Assembly (NCBI GenBank): GCA_029964075.1
Contig: CM057142.1
Location: 25,422,392 to 25,486,391 of the forward strand
Length of the DNA stretch: 64,000 nucleotides
Source: Patiria pectinifera
Taxonomy: Eukaryota > Echinodermata > Asteroidea > Valvatida > Asterinidae
Reading direction: 5' to 3'
Positions 26,201 to 41,400 of this stretch are shown piece by piece; position 1 is the stretch's first letter; each line of letters starts with the position of its first letter. Both the position numbers and the translations under genes were made by a program. A model generated the notes under the pieces. That model worked only from the letters and a program-made list of their open reading frames with translations, ran no database searches and had not been told where the DNA came from.

Positions 26201-29200
26201 AGTGTTGGAATTATTAAGATTTATCCTCTGTGTTTCTCCAAAGAGCACATGCCTCGGGATAACATCTGACATAGTTTCTAAGCATTGGTAGATGTACAGG
26301 GGCGGATCTAGGAATTTTTGCAGGGGGGGGGGGGTTCATCAGCAAATCAGTGCTGAAATGTAGACAGGTTTTTTCTGTAAAATCGTACCATACTTTCAAT
26401 GGGGACGCTGTATAAATCCGACGATCGTTAACACTATAATACCGGTATCTGTAGAAATACCCCCATAACCAAGCTGGATTTGTCCGAATTTTGGGTGTCA
26501 GAGCAATGGGGGTTCACATTATTTGTCAGGAATTTCCATGAACAAAAAAAAAATTGGAGACAGGGTTTTTTTTTTCCAACCCCCCCCCCCCCCGATCCGC
26601 GCCTGATCTCGGATGCACCAGATCACATACGTAAATTGGTATTTACATGAAAAAATCTCATTCTGAATGGAACTCCATAGTCACAAAAAGCTTCCTACAA
26701 ATGTTATGTATGTTAAATAGTTTGAGGTATATCATTTGTTTTCCTTGGCTTTGGAGGTACATGTAATTGACTAGATTAAATGTAGTTCTGTCTTGAAATT
26801 TAAATCTCTGTCAAAAAACAAGTTACAGTAAAATGTAGGCCTAATGAAAGAGATTCTAAGAATTCCACATTAAAACTTACAATATTTTGTTCTTCAATTG
26901 ACATAAAACCTGCCGTTGGTCATTCGTTGAGCACATCCAGGTGGAAGCAAATTTCATTGTAGGGGCCAATTTCATGGCACTGCTTAACAGTTAAAAGAAA
27001 ATGGTGCTAGCCTTAATTTTAAGCACTATTTCATGGCATGGATGTGCTAACGCTTGCACACGCATGGAGATTTCTATTGTTATGTCACTGATTTAAGCAA
27101 CTTTTTGTCCTCTGGTGGTTAAGTGTGCCTTTTGTTGTGCTTACTGCTTACAGTCTCCATGAAATAGACAGAGGCTCTGTTAACAGAAAATTGTGTGCTG
27201 AGGAAAAATTGGACCCAGGTGTTTAAAGGGATATACAACATTTGCTTTTGCTGTAATTTTCAGATATGGATAGATTTTGGGTTTAGTATTTTATAGCAAA
27301 TTTTGTTACACTGACTTGTTTGAAGTTTTGTGTTTGTAGATGCTGGAAAAATCTAGACAAACAATCATGTTCCTGTAGTCTGGTTCCCTGACCCCACTTA
27401 AGATGAAACGGAGCAATTTTATGGACGTCCGGGAATAGTAAGGTCAGGGAACCAGTCTAGCTGTGTGTAATCAATTGCAAACACAATACGGACTCATTAA
27501 ATATGGTAAACTGGGGGCAGTATTTGAGAAAAAACAGTTTAGGAAGTTGAAACAAAAATACCACTTTTCATGAAAATGACTGCACACCAGGCAGGTGCCG
27601 TGATTTACAGGATGCTTTAGACTGTCATTCACTAACAGTCTAGTAGGGTATTTCAAAATAATTTGGTAGTTTTGTTTTTTGATTTTTGCAAATGTTGTAT
27701 ATTCCCTTTATGAAAAATATTAACTAGTCTGTTAAGAAAAAAATTACCCCTTGTGCCACACAGTTGGAAGGTCTCAAATGAACTAATTGCATTAGGGAGT
27801 TGCATGAAAGGACCAAACCACTTCATTAAAAGGGGGCAACCTGTATTAAAGGACTTTATAAAAGCATCATGCATGCATCCCCGGTGACAGGAACAAAAAG
27901 AGACGGGATTAAAATGTACCGGTAGTCAACCTATTCTATATGTACCTCGTTCAGTAGTTCAAGGTTGGACAAGGAGAGTCAGAATTTGTTGTGGATTAGC
28001 CTAGTAAGAGGAAGTAGGGGATGTTCCTTGTGTTAATTCTGGATATAAAGACTTCCTGAGGTAAAAGTGCTCTGGGCCATCAGAGCCATGTCCTTGTCTA
28101 TACCTATCAAACTGAACATGTGTACGTGGGCAAATTTGTAAGCCATATCAAAGCTGTGAGATTGGACAGCCCCCAGCCATCTGCATTCATATGATAAACC
28201 TTACTGTTTGCTTTGTTGGAAAGGTTCGGGTCCTCTGTTGGTGCATAGAGGAATGTATTTTTAGTCCTCCATGGTCGGTGTCAGTTTAATAAGTGGCAGG
28301 CAAAATGTAACTAATTCGCAGCATCACATTGAGTTTTGTTGTCAAATCTTCACACAACATTAAATTGTATCTTTGACAGTAGTTGAGGTATGTACATGTA
28401 CATGTATATTTTTATCAAACAACTGCCTTTTGTTATTAATTCAGCCAATTTTAAAAACACACAGTGGCAGGTTGTCCACGCACACCTGCTGTCAGGATAT
28501 TGATTTTTCTATTTGTTCTCCCTGACAATCTTGGTCTAGATCACTGAGCAAACCTGCAATTGTGCACAATGCTATTAATTCCAATTATACAGGGATGCAA
28601 GTCCTCCCGCAATAGCCGGAACTATAAATTATATTTCTCAACGTTAATGGCTGTTGTTTTGTGTAATTCGTTTTGTATTTCTTTCTTATTAGTATTAATT
28701 TTATTGATTTTAACCACACAACCAGTAGTTGTTTCACCTTCAACTGCATGCCGGAATTAAGGTTGTATTGGTTCATTGACTCTGGAAGTACTTTGTGTAT
28801 TTACATGTGCTGAGGTCAATGCAGATTTGACCCGTCAGAAGTTCAAGTTCAATCCTCGGGCTACCGTGGTAGTTCATTAACACTAAATGGTTGCCAAGTG
28901 CAAGGCCACAGAGGTCAGCAGGTGCGTTGAGCTGTAGTAACACTGTGAGGGCTCCACAGTACATGTACATGTAGGACTCATAAGATAGGTGTTGATGATG
29001 ATTAGACAGGGCCATGCAGGAATAAGATAGGGCTAAGGTGGGGTCAAGCCTCAAGGGGTCAATTGTGAACTCTGACCCTAGTGTGACCTGCTAGCTGGGT
29101 GAAACACCTATGTGTGGTGTGGTGTCAGACTGCAACTGTCTGCTAGGCTGGGTTCTGTCTGCCCCAGGAAGCTAATTGCCTGGTTTGCCAGACACACTGA

Positions 29201-32200
29201 CAGAGCCTCAGGGGTCCAACGGCACAAGCGCCAACTTGCGTGTCGGACACAATGGAGTCATGCAGTGGGGTGAATTGTCAGGTTAGTAGACCTCCTCCTG
29301 TGCACTGGCATTCTCTAGTTCTCATCACAGTGCCTGGCAACACCAGGGACTGTCCAAGCCAGTCCCCGCCAGACAATCAGAAAGCTCAGTTTTCGCTCAC
29401 TCACTCTCTTTCATTCTTGTTCTCCCCTCTGTGTTAAGTCTGTCTTTTGCTCTCTCTCGGCACTGCACCAACTGTGGCAGCCATTTCCAGCCTAGCAGGA
29501 CTACATGCATCATGGCCAAAGTCTAGAAAGAAGAGAGAGGGGAAAAAGAGAAGAGAGCCAGCGCGGATCATGTTGAGAAGACTACATGGGTTACTAGCGG
29601 GTTGTTTGCACTTTTTGTATGGGCCGGGCCTGGGGCAGCCGCACTTTTTACTGCAGGCACCGTACTTTGCCTGCCGTCACACAGGGACTAGCTGTACTTT
29701 CAGACAGTGATGAACTTTATCCTCGCACTTTCTTTGTTGCGTGCCAACCTGTCCATATAGGGACACGTCAGAATAGGCAGCCTGGGAGAAGTGGGCCGAC
29801 ACAGCATATCAAGCTTGTCTTTTGTCCTGGAATGACCTGGACATCCCCTTTTGTTGTGGCACTTCCTGTATGGTGGGGTTTGGGTGTGTGACAATACCCC
29901 ACCGCCGGAAAGAGAAAGAAAAAAAAAACTAGCATGTATATCTGCCTGCTGAATCTGTGCACACTACAGTTAGCCAGGCATGACTTAATACTCTTGTGAG
30001 TTTCCAGGAGAGTTGGTCTTTTCATCGACTGCGGGGGACCAAGCACCGGTACCAGGGCTGGACGTGAGCGAGCAATCAAGTTTATATTTCCTCTTTCTAT
30101 ACTGGAGTATGTTACGCTCAACTGACTGTGTTTAACTTGTTTTGCCGACTGGAGTATTTGTTGTGGGCATGCTGAAATTGAATGCTACTAAAGCAAAAAT
30201 GAGGGATGCGTGATGTTTCCGAATCTTATTGTATTTTTTTCCTTTTATTCTGCGCACACCTGGCATTTTAAAATCGGTTGGCACTGGCCTGGAACGGCAT
30301 TTCACTTTTCAATCAAGCACATGGTGTTGTACTATAGAAATTGGTGCAGGTAGCATGGTCGACAGCAAAGGTTTTTTTTTTTTCCTTCAAATGTCAGCTG
30401 ATGACTGCAAATGGTGCCCGACTAAATTTAGTGCAAAATGTATTGGAGCCCAGAGAGGCCACATAAAGCTTATACATGTACTCGATCGTAACCCAATCTA
30501 AAAACATGTTAAAATTGTGCAGCAGCAGGATTCCAGTCAAACCAGTGAGTTTGGAGGTTTTGAGACATCATCTTACATTGAAATTTTTTTTTTTAATTTT
30601 GCCGACACGCTCGCATACCAGAAACCAGAGACTTTTTTGGGGGCCCTAAGGGTTCTAGTCAGCAATGCACCAAGAGTGCAGTTTCTTGTCTCACATTTTA
30701 GAAATAGCCTCTTAAACATTGGACTCTTTTTATCAAACTTTGTGTGACAAAGAAATTCCTGTTTTATTTTTATTACAGAAATAAATAAATAATTCAGCAA
30801 AGAAATCAATTTGTATCACAGTCACAATCCACAGTCCAGCAGTCAAACGGATCAACAGTCTGGTCCACTTGACCGGTGCCCTGACCACTTAATCACTGGT
30901 TCCCTTCTATGGATATTGCCACTTAACATGCTGCCGTTGATTAAAAGAGAAGAAAAAAGGTTTGGTTATGAAGCCGCTAGGAATCCAACAAATGAAGCAG
31001 GCAGTGTCTATCTCATGGTATTTGGATTGACAAAGAAATAGCATCCTCTGGCAAAATGGAGAGCTGTTTTAATATCTATTATTTCTTTCTTTTGATTAAT
31101 GAAACCCAAAGTGCTGTAGTATCACTTGCTTTTTACGCATTTTCTTTTTAAAGCTAAAACAAGTCTTACAGAAGGTGCATAACAACTGACCTTCTGAAGT
31201 TGCAGCTCAGTAGATACTACACATTTTGAGAATACAGGAAAACAACCTACGCAAACTTTGTTTGGTCTCCTAATGTTTCTGTTCTGCATATTGAATTGTG
31301 CGCTCTCACGATACAGTTTCTAAATCAACAATTGGGACATGATTCTCATTCGGCCAGTAAAGATTCCGGTGATACTTGGCACCGACGTGGCAAGCATGGA
31401 CACTTGCTTTCTCCCTTGGGTAGACTCACACCCATTTACAGATTTAACAAACTATGAACCAACATCAAGGTCTGACTAATGAGGGTTCATTTTTGGTAAT
31501 AGGTTTCCTGTTCAATTTTAACAAATTACATTTATCACCCATAATTAGCTTCATTCACTCTTACAGCATGAATTTCCATGCAGTTTAAGATCATCATTCA
31601 ATTAAAATAAAAAGGACATTAAATTCAGTGTTTCCAGGAAATTCCAGCACACAATCAGAAAATAGGGAAATTAAAATGAAAAGTATGCTCGTTAAAATTG
31701 AAGTAATCACCCAAGCTATGGGCCAAGAACATAATGGGCAAACATTTTTGGCATTTGGCATTGGAATTCAGTTACATCACTTACACCATTTTTTGGAGAA
31801 CAATCATAGAAAAGTGAAAGAAAAAGACCAGAAGGTAAGAAAGATGCCAAAGAAAATTAAAAAAAGAAACTAAAGATGAAAAGTGCAGCTGTCCAAATTA
31901 AACCTTTTGTTTTCATCGTTACTTTTGGTAACTTTTCGTCCATTTGATACGCATGTAATTATTTTGAATGCTAAAAGTGCTAAATTGATTGCACATAAAT
32001 GGAAACTAAGGAAAGTAAGAATTGAAGGTGGAAACCTCATTAAATCAAGTTGTGCTAAATTGAATGATAATTTAGTGAACGACGAAATTTGGATGTGTTG
32101 GCATACATATTTGAATGTCAATAGTATAAATGAAATTGAATGCCATGAAACTGAATAAGGAACAAAGAATTAGCAGCATGGGCGTCGCCAGGATTTTTTC

Positions 32201-32351
32201 TAGAGGGGGGCAAAAAAATTTTTGCTAAAAAAATGCTTGTATTTCTCAACACATTCTCGATTTATCAGTTTTAGAAAGGGGCAGGGACATTTTGCCCCCC
32301 CCCCCCCCAACTCATTAAATTTACACCACTTTGTCTTCGCGCCTCTTTTTC

Positions 32352-32411
<60 letters not shown>

Positions 32412-35400
32412 AGGGTGCCCCTGCCCCCCCGCGACGCCCATGATTAGCAGCATGATCAAAATCGCTCGTATGCGTATGTTCATATACAAACTTGAATGTA
32501 TTTCTCACGAATTTGAGCAGGAAAATATATTTATTCTTTTGAGGTACTCGTCCTTTCTTCACTTTGAATCCTGTCCTCACATTGAGTAAGGTTTCTGACA
32601 TTAAATTGATAGTTATGTTTCCTAAAATGTCAAATGATCCTACGGTACATACCTTTATTAAGAGAGAAGATTTTTTAAGAAATGTTCAGTTTCAGAGGTA
32701 GGAGGAAAAGCCTCAGAATGGTCTTCCTTGGGAAACCACAGGTAGGGATTGAAAACTCAATGAACCATTCGGCCTGAGTAGGATGTGAATCTGATTCATA
32801 CAGGAAGAAGGTGAGGGAAGTACCACTGCACTCAAATAATGGTAATACTACATCATTTTTAAAGTTGAACAAAGAAAAAACTGGAACAGGGTTTGAATGT
32901 GCGACCTCCGGATTGTCATTCCAGTGCTCTACCAACTGAGCTATCCAGCCCTATATAGGTTGGCGGTTCCCCTTTGTCAGTGTCTTTGTTCATGGGCGCT
33001 AGTCAGAAGCCATAAACCTGTATATGCCATGTAGCCAGGGATCACGCCCCAAGTCATGATTCTAGCAGTATTAGCATTTAGCAATGCTGCAAACCTGGGA
33101 AATAGCAAACAGGAATCACTCATAGAGCATTTGTGGTTTATTTGAAAATAATATTTCATTGTGAGGCTCCGTTTTGAATTGTTCCAAAAAGCTGGTGTGC
33201 TGTGCGAAAATATGTCCAATGGAATGAATGGATACCCGTTATTCTTAGGCTGCAATACCGGAGGTTCATTGTGTGACATTTACATTACCACATCGTACAT
33301 TGCGAAACAGTATTTTTTTTAAAATGAACCAATACTACATGCTAGAGATTTATAGTCATATTAATTACAAATTTGGTCATTTTATGCACAGCTGTTTTGG
33401 CATTTTGGTACACAGTGAGAACAGGGTATTATTACCAACAATCACTCTGGATGGAAATCTGGGCTGGTTTTTCATGGCCATATGGAATTGTAATTCTGTG
33501 ATGAAACCAGTGAGTGCATAGTGTTCTCATTCCTCTGATGCTAAAGTACTCCCAACTGTGGACATGTTTGTGTCTTTATAGTAACTCGTTCATGGTTTAT
33601 GATTCCCCCGCCCCTAACCCCGCCCCCTCATCAAGTCACCAGACAGATATGGACTCCACGTGCACTTTGCAGAGCAGGTGGATGGCTTTAAGTGGCTGCA
33701 ATTTCCAACCTATCCACCGTCTCCACAGAGCAAGTTAGGATGGTGTACGCAAGGATGCAATCCACTCATTTGCTGTCTTGGTTCATTAACTTCTGACCTT
33801 GGCCTGCACAAAAGTCATCAGTAGATCGTGACAGCAGAACATTGCTTCAAGTTCAGTGCTCATTCAAATAGGAAAAAAATAGAGAAAGAGGAGAGTAATT
33901 GATTTGAAATAAAGAGCTTTTTTTTTTCTCCTTCGTCAACTCTGTCAAAATTTCATTTTGTAAATGAAGCAGCAAATGATTGAAAACAACACGGAACTTC
34001 GGCGTCATTCAGACTGAGAGTAGAGCAGGTAGGGTTAAATTAAACACTGTACTTCGGCGCTTTATGGTTTCTCATCAGTTCCACTAGCTGGCTGGTTTTT
34101 TTTCTCTGCATGCCATTTGCAGTCTCCCCCACACAGTAATTAATTGACTTGTCACTGCATGTAAACTCGTCACCTACAGTGCAGTGGAAGATTCCATTAG
34201 TTTGCAGGGACATTAAAGATAAGATCCGGCTGTACCAATGTTGTCACGGGGTGGCCAGCTCCCCGCATTGGGATTACTTCACGCAACACTTGATAACTTC
34301 CCCTTTTCAAAGTGGTTTCACCCATGGCCACAGTGGTGTTAGGTAAGGTTTATTTTACTCTAACAGGGGTGTGCAGGATGTGTAGGGGAAATCCCCTTGG
34401 TAGTCATGAATGATGACACACGCAGAAATAACCTGTCAAATCCTACCCATATTTTAAACCTCAAAGTGGCATCCAATTTACTTCAACAAATGTGCCTTCT
34501 AAGTTTGAGGTCGATCTGAGTTCAGAGTTGGTGAAAGGTTTCCAATAAAGCTGGTAGTATTTTATTGTCAATTTAGCAACTGCTAGTACTAGTAGTAGCT
34601 AAAAAAATTGAAGAATATATCTGGCCTGTCTCTGAGACTACATCATGTTGTTATTTTTAAGCTTACTTGCATGCAAAAGAAGTCCCTCTTTGATTATGAA
34701 ACATGTTTTCAAATATTCTTGGAACATATGTACTGTTTATGAAAAATGTACATCAGTGTTTATTTGTATATTATCAGAATTTTATCACATGGATTTTCCT
34801 ATGAATTTGATTACGATTATTATTTTTTTTAATGAATGTACTGTCTTTAAAATGTTAAATTGTGACAGTCCACCACCTACAGTAAAGTTTCACATGTCCG
34901 TTTTACACTTCATTGTGAAACGCTTAAAATGATCAGTTATTTACAAAATCAGTCCGGCAATGATGAATAGTTTCTAGTAATATTCATCAGCTTTGATAAT
35001 TAAGTGTGATTGATCATTTCAAAAATGTTGAACCTAACTCAACACTCGAGCATAATTGAGTAATAGTTGATAAACTTTGAGAGTCAATTACTTCACAAAG
35101 GGGCATTGTGATGCAGTGAGTTTGGTATTACAGTGTTCTTTTTCAAAATGTGCATCAACATCAAAGAGTGAAACTATCCACTTTTAAGTCCATTGGTAGT
35201 GGATGATCTCATTTACTTCAATATTTGACTCTAGGCAGCCATAAATGGTACATGTGTAATTGTCTGCATCTTTTTAACTGTTTCAAAGTGTTCTAGCCTT
35301 TCATTTTTCATTGTATTGTTGAAAGCCTTAATTCCTTTTCTAGAAAAAAATGTATCCAGTTGTGAGTCTTCAACTTTTTAAAAAACATCTGTACCACAAC

Positions 35401-38400
35401 AGTAAATATACCGATGTCATCTGGGAGCAATTCTCATTCATACATGCATCATCATCTCAGGGCTTATGTGTTACATTTATTAGCCATTCCAATTGATCTG
35501 TGCAATCAAGGCAATGAAGAGAGATGGTAAAGTCGATCCATTGCCTTCAGTCTGGGGCTGGAAATGTCATCATCACCGTCATCAACAGTGACAGCCTTAT
35601 CATATCAGTTTGTCATTAAAAAAAGGTGAAGGACTAGGGAAACTGTTTCTTCTGGCTGCAGCACAAGACACCTCTCATTTCCTTCCCCAAAACCTTTGTG
35701 CCACATTAGTTGTATGAATTTAAAGCATAACGTGATGCAAGGATTCCTGCAAGAAACTCATGCTGTGTTCCCGAAGATTGGTACGTTCAAAACTGAGTTG
35801 TTGAAACCAGTCAGGAGGTAAAAAACGGGGAGTACAGTCTGATGCCAAGCCCCTCCCATTGTAAAAATGGGGGAAGGATAGGAATGTGAAAAATTTGCTG
35901 GGGCTGTCCAGTTTCAAATAATTTAGTATTTGATTATTTGAAACAGCACTTGACCGCATATTTGAATATTTGAACCTTGCCGATCAAGTTTTACGCATGC
36001 CAGCTAGCTGAAGCTGCCTTCCTCACTGGTCAAAAGTTGCATACAAACCACGCCGGTTAAAAATTGTCTGCGGTAATGGATATTATGGAACACTGGATGT
36101 CCAGGGACTTTATCCAGCTGGGGAGTAACCTGCGATGGACTAACATCCCATCCAGGGGAACAGAAATATTCTCAGTCATTTCATGCTACTGAAACCAGAG
36201 ATACATTTTTTGTAAATGCTGGCCTGATGGGCCACATTGGCTCGTGACTGACTTTACTTGTTACTTTTCTTTTACATATTAAAACCTTTTAGAGGAGTCC
36301 TCTTTACTATCATCAATTCCACATGGCGAGTTCTCAACCAAATGAAACACGGTTGTTGATAATCAGATAAATCATCAACGCATGTATACAGGACCCTCCC
36401 CTACTCAAATGAAAAGTAAGCAGCGAAGAATAAACAGGGAAGTATGATAAAAAGAGAAGCGTAACTAAAAACGAAACCTTGGAAAGCATGTACATCCTGG
36501 TTTGGCGGCATTGTTATTTGGGTCATCTAGATCTGGGTCTAGAGGTTGGCAGGAAATGCTTGTCACGTCTTCACAATCAGGCGGCCACACGAGTGAATGC
36601 TATCTCTTTTTACCACTGCGTCACCAGGGATTGATTAACTAGCTCGAAAGAGGTGGTCCACTTGAAAAATGGAATATAAGAACAACTAAAATACATGTTA
36701 TCTTGAAAACACCATTCCAAGTGACTCATATAAATTCAAAAGGATATAGGCCCGGTGATTTCTTGTTAATATTGAGTTAAGGGTGATGAGGGACCAGTAG
36801 ATTTTAAAAATTCAAAAAGTAGGGGGGGAGAGGAGGGGTTGCTGGATGCTATCTGACTCAAGGGGGGTCCTGTTCAAAAATGTACTTATGTACATGTACA
36901 CATGGACATGTGCATGTACATTGCGGTTTTGCCCATACCAAGCAGTTTAGTGTTGCATTTACTTGACATAGGAGGTTGGGGGAAAACTGTGCAGACAGAC
37001 TCGTGATCATAGCAAAAAGGAATCATTTGAACCCAACTATCTGCCACTAAGCCTCATAGGTTGTATCTCTATGATTATCATGTTTACAGGCTTGTAGTTG
37101 CCTGATTTATAGCCTTTGATGATGTTCATCTTTGGAATCACCACTACCGCTTGCAAATGATAAACCAATCATGCATAAAGTATAGACACTGAGAGCTTTT
37201 CAATCGCAGCCCCTTAAATTCTTTTTTCCTTTAGAGAGAAAAAAAATATGATAATGCATGTATGATGCATATCCTCATAAATTTCAGGATTTTGACACCA
37301 AAAAATGAACACTAGTCAAAGGCGGTGAAGCCCGAGTTTCAACCTTGGACTAAGCTGTTTGCACTCCAAATGAACCAACAAAACAATAAACATTGCCTTT
37401 AGCTCACCCCAGCCCAGCTCACTTATGGCTTTGCACTGTGCTTGAACCCCCGGGCACTAATGTGCAGCAAAGCCCCACACAAGCATACATTTGCAGCTTT
37501 CATTTAGAGCCTTGCACTTGGACCAGAGTTCCCCGGCGCCTGAACCCCTAGTAGGAGTTAACGGGCGGTCACCGAAGGGGTGAATCCTAGGTCAGATGGT
37601 TGATGCCTCCTTGAACTTGCTCCAGTGCTTAAGCACACACTACGGCCCGCCTTTGGTCTGTACATGTACAATGTATACAGCCAAATGCACTCACCCACAC
37701 TATTATACTCTCTCCATATGATTTTTTTTGTCCAGAGGCATATGCTGTTAGCTTTGTTTATGTACTCAGGCAGTAAATTATCCCTCGGTGAGTATGCGCA
37801 GGGAGGGCCAGGCTTTATAGCGCTTTGGCTTTGGACCATACTGCTTGGTTGGGTACATTAGCGTCATAATCAACCATGGCCTGTAATGGGACTGTATGGA
37901 CTGATGGCAGTCAGTCTGCGGTCCTGTTAGCAGAGCACAAGGAAGATCAGAGCTTCGCGGTGTGTCAGTGCACTATCTGCCACTGCCCATCCCAGGAGGA
38001 TGCTGGGCATTTTTTTGCGAAATGGCGAAGCAGCGGGCAATCCCAGAGGCAAATAGGAAGCAACAGTGCGGTCATTGGCACTGGGATTATCATACACAAT
38101 GAAAGTTGATTAGCTTCTCCATATGGATTTTCAAATCGCGGTGCAGGGGCGGGGAGGTTGGAGGGATTTTTAGATTTAATGGTCTATAATTTTCTTGTAT
38201 CAAGTTGTAAAAGAGCCTTTGAAGTAGTTAATCACACAAGTACATCATATGCTGCTTCACAGTACTACGTAGTATCCTGAAAACATTTGACGTTTTGACA
38301 TCAAATTTAAGTTGTGTTTTGTTGAATTTTCTTGTCAAATTTGCATTCCTTTTGGTATTTTGATTTTTAAAAATAGAGTTTACAGTGAGTTAAATTACTC

Positions 38401-41400
38401 TTTCAGACTTTCTACCATAGTATAATAATACAATAGTGGCATATTGTGATGTGGGACATACTTTATTCCCTAAAAATGCATGGCACTCTTGGACTTGCAT
38501 TGAACACAAGGTGCAAGGTTATTAATTAAGGAGTGCTTTTATAAAACAAGTTATACATATAATTGCACAAGTCAAATGGTGAGAAAATCAATCAAGTGAC
38601 TGTTTTCATCAAGTAAGAGCTCCCAGTCTACATGAAGCAGGATTGACTGGCTGTGACTGTTTATGTAACTTGATGCATCTATGCTTTGACTGTAGGTGAT
38701 TGATAAGCCAGCTGTGACTACTGGTACCACTACATTTGACTAGTCACAGTGCTTGCTTGAAATATGATCTGACTGTTGGTGACTAGCCTGTGTAAAAGGC
38801 ATGACAGCTAGGGAAGAGAATTTATTTTTTGACTGTCTGTGACTATTCAGATAGCAGGAGGGTTATGAGATATTTTTTTTTACATGGACTCCATGCCAGC
38901 CAATATAGCCCCATAAGCCAAAGATTCAATTCCCATCACCCATACCACCTCCATAGGGAAAGACTGCCATTTCATAAGGACACTTGTGTGCTGTTGCCAC
39001 TGTGTGCTCATCACTTTGATGTGCACAATTTTGTGTGATAGGCATAACCATAAGATTGGATAGATAGAAACCTACAGAGATGTAGGTTTGCGGGCCAGCA
39101 TGACTCGGGTCTGTTGGTATAATCTATTAGTCCCTCTGCATCCCTGAAACCCTGATTGTACCTGCAAAGATCGCACCAGGAGGCGTCTACATACTTGCTC
39201 CCATTTCTGACCGTTTGTGTTGCTGCATTCCCCCTCTTTCATCGCCCCCAGCTGAAATGAATTCAGCACATTAATAGGGATATGGCCCAAGTAATGACAA
39301 ATGCAGGAGGCTGTGTCCTGTGCAGACTGTGCCCAGCAGGCCTGATTGGCTAATGTTTCTTCTCCCCCATTGCCCACCCCCCTTATTCTCTATTTTCGTT
39401 CTCTCTTTCTCTGTGTCTTCCCCTGCTTTGTTGCGGTCACTGGCCAGCTAGTCTCAGGATGACACCCCGGCCCGCTTCTTTCGTAACTGTGTCACAGCAC
39501 AGGATAAAGGTGAAATGGTGTCAGTGGCTAAAAAAAAGTGCCGTAGCAGCAACCCGATCCAACCCGGTAAATGAGGCCAGGCAATCTCAAGTGTTCCTCC
39601 AGTATAGACTTTCTAACCCGCCTTCCAAGTGATCCCCCTGGGCTAGTGAAAGACGAGTGTCTCTGACCTACTTTGAGGTTGCCTATTTTTTCACATGTCT
39701 GTGCTGTTCCTCTCTCTCTCTCTCTCTCTCTTTTCTGTTTCACTGGCTTGTGCTTATTCTTACCTGTACTGCATACTGCCCTGTCCTCCAAACCTAGCCA
39801 TGTTTCTCTGGGGCTAGTGGTAGGAGGCCTGGGTCAAGGAGCTAAACCACCAGCGCAATGAGTTCAACAACTACCGGTTGGCCAGCGGGGGTGATGCACC
39901 GTTTACCCTGGTTAACTAGCAGGGGAGAGGTAGCATGGGGGTCTGAGGACATGTAGGAGGACACGACCCCATCTCACCTCAACTGACAGGTCAGGCAGGG
40001 TCATCATCATCACCGGCCCGCCATTGAACCCAAACCCATGTGAAAGGAAGACAGTTACCTCATCTGATATTGTTCTGTCTCAGTGCAGCTGAGGTGAATG
40101 CACGGATTGCCTGAGCCCTGTGTTTTGAGTTTGGGGGGGGGGATGTCAGAGGAGTAGTAGAGATGCTGATCTATCTGTCGTTTTTTTGTCCCTTCGTAAG
40201 GGGATGAATGAACTTACAGCAGGATGTAGAGCAGAGTAGGCCCGGGGCTGTGCCCCTGTAACAACATGACCCAGCTTCTGGTTTTTTATTTTTTACTCTC
40301 TTTTTGGGGGAGGAGAGTAATATTGTCTGCCATGTTCAGCTTTGGCCCGCTGACAATGGTTCCAGGTTAATGAGTGCCGGCTTTTAATAATAACACTGGC
40401 GAGGTGATGACAGGCAGATTTGGGAGCTGTATAGCAGGGGAGGCTTTATTGAAACTCCCAGGATGTTGACCCAGTCTGGTTTGAGGGCGATACTCGGTCC
40501 CGGCTATGCATATCATGCTGAACCAACCAGCAATATGGGTTATTGGTTCACTGTGAACAAGTAGGACACAACTGAAAAAAAATCCAAGTTTTCTATATTA
40601 ACTGTGGCAAATAAAAATTATTTCCAGAAAATTCACATACAAATATAAATGTGTAAGCATATTAAGGGATAATGACCAATCTTCAATCTTGAATACATTT
40701 TTTGTTTTTTAAAGATGTCACAAATTAGATAATTAATATTGCATGCTTCAAGAATTACACATGCATGGTTGGTAATTTGGAGGGAACAATCCTAATCAAT
40801 TTGATCTAAATGTAACATGATTTTAAAATACTTTGAATGGAACAAACGAAAAATAGATATATATCTCTCTCTCTATATATATATATATGTACATCTCAAT
40901 GTTTACAAGTGTCCAGCAACTCTCCAGGCTTTTTAATTGCCCATACAAACGAGCTCCCAATCTTGACGAGAAATTGCTCAATCCCAAATTTTCCAATTTG
41001 GCTTAAATATGAATAGTGATATCATGACACAGTAGCTTTGTATACATTTGTATTTTGTAGTGTTACTGCCAAAAAAAAAGCAAATCTCCTGTAATTGAAA
41101 TAAAACCAACTTGAGTAGAGTGGTGTGATTGTTACTTTGTGCAATGTGAGTTCAACAAGTCACATCCTGAAGTGTCGCATCAAAATATAGCTGACCTTTC
41201 CAAAACCGAAAGGTAAACAAACTATATGTCCATGGATTATGCCATACACGATGTCAACAGTAGGGATGTGATTCCCACCGCAGTACTGCTGAAGGAAATT
41301 TTCGTACCCTGTCATCACATGTGAAATGAATTTGCCTGATCATTGTTGCGAAACGACCAATTGATCAGCCAGACAAAAGAATGGATTTCCAATTTTGCAA

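Noticed and set aside
31628..31873. Lysine-rich 81-codon frame
   Set aside because: Composition reflects A-rich DNA; there is no domain or splice support.
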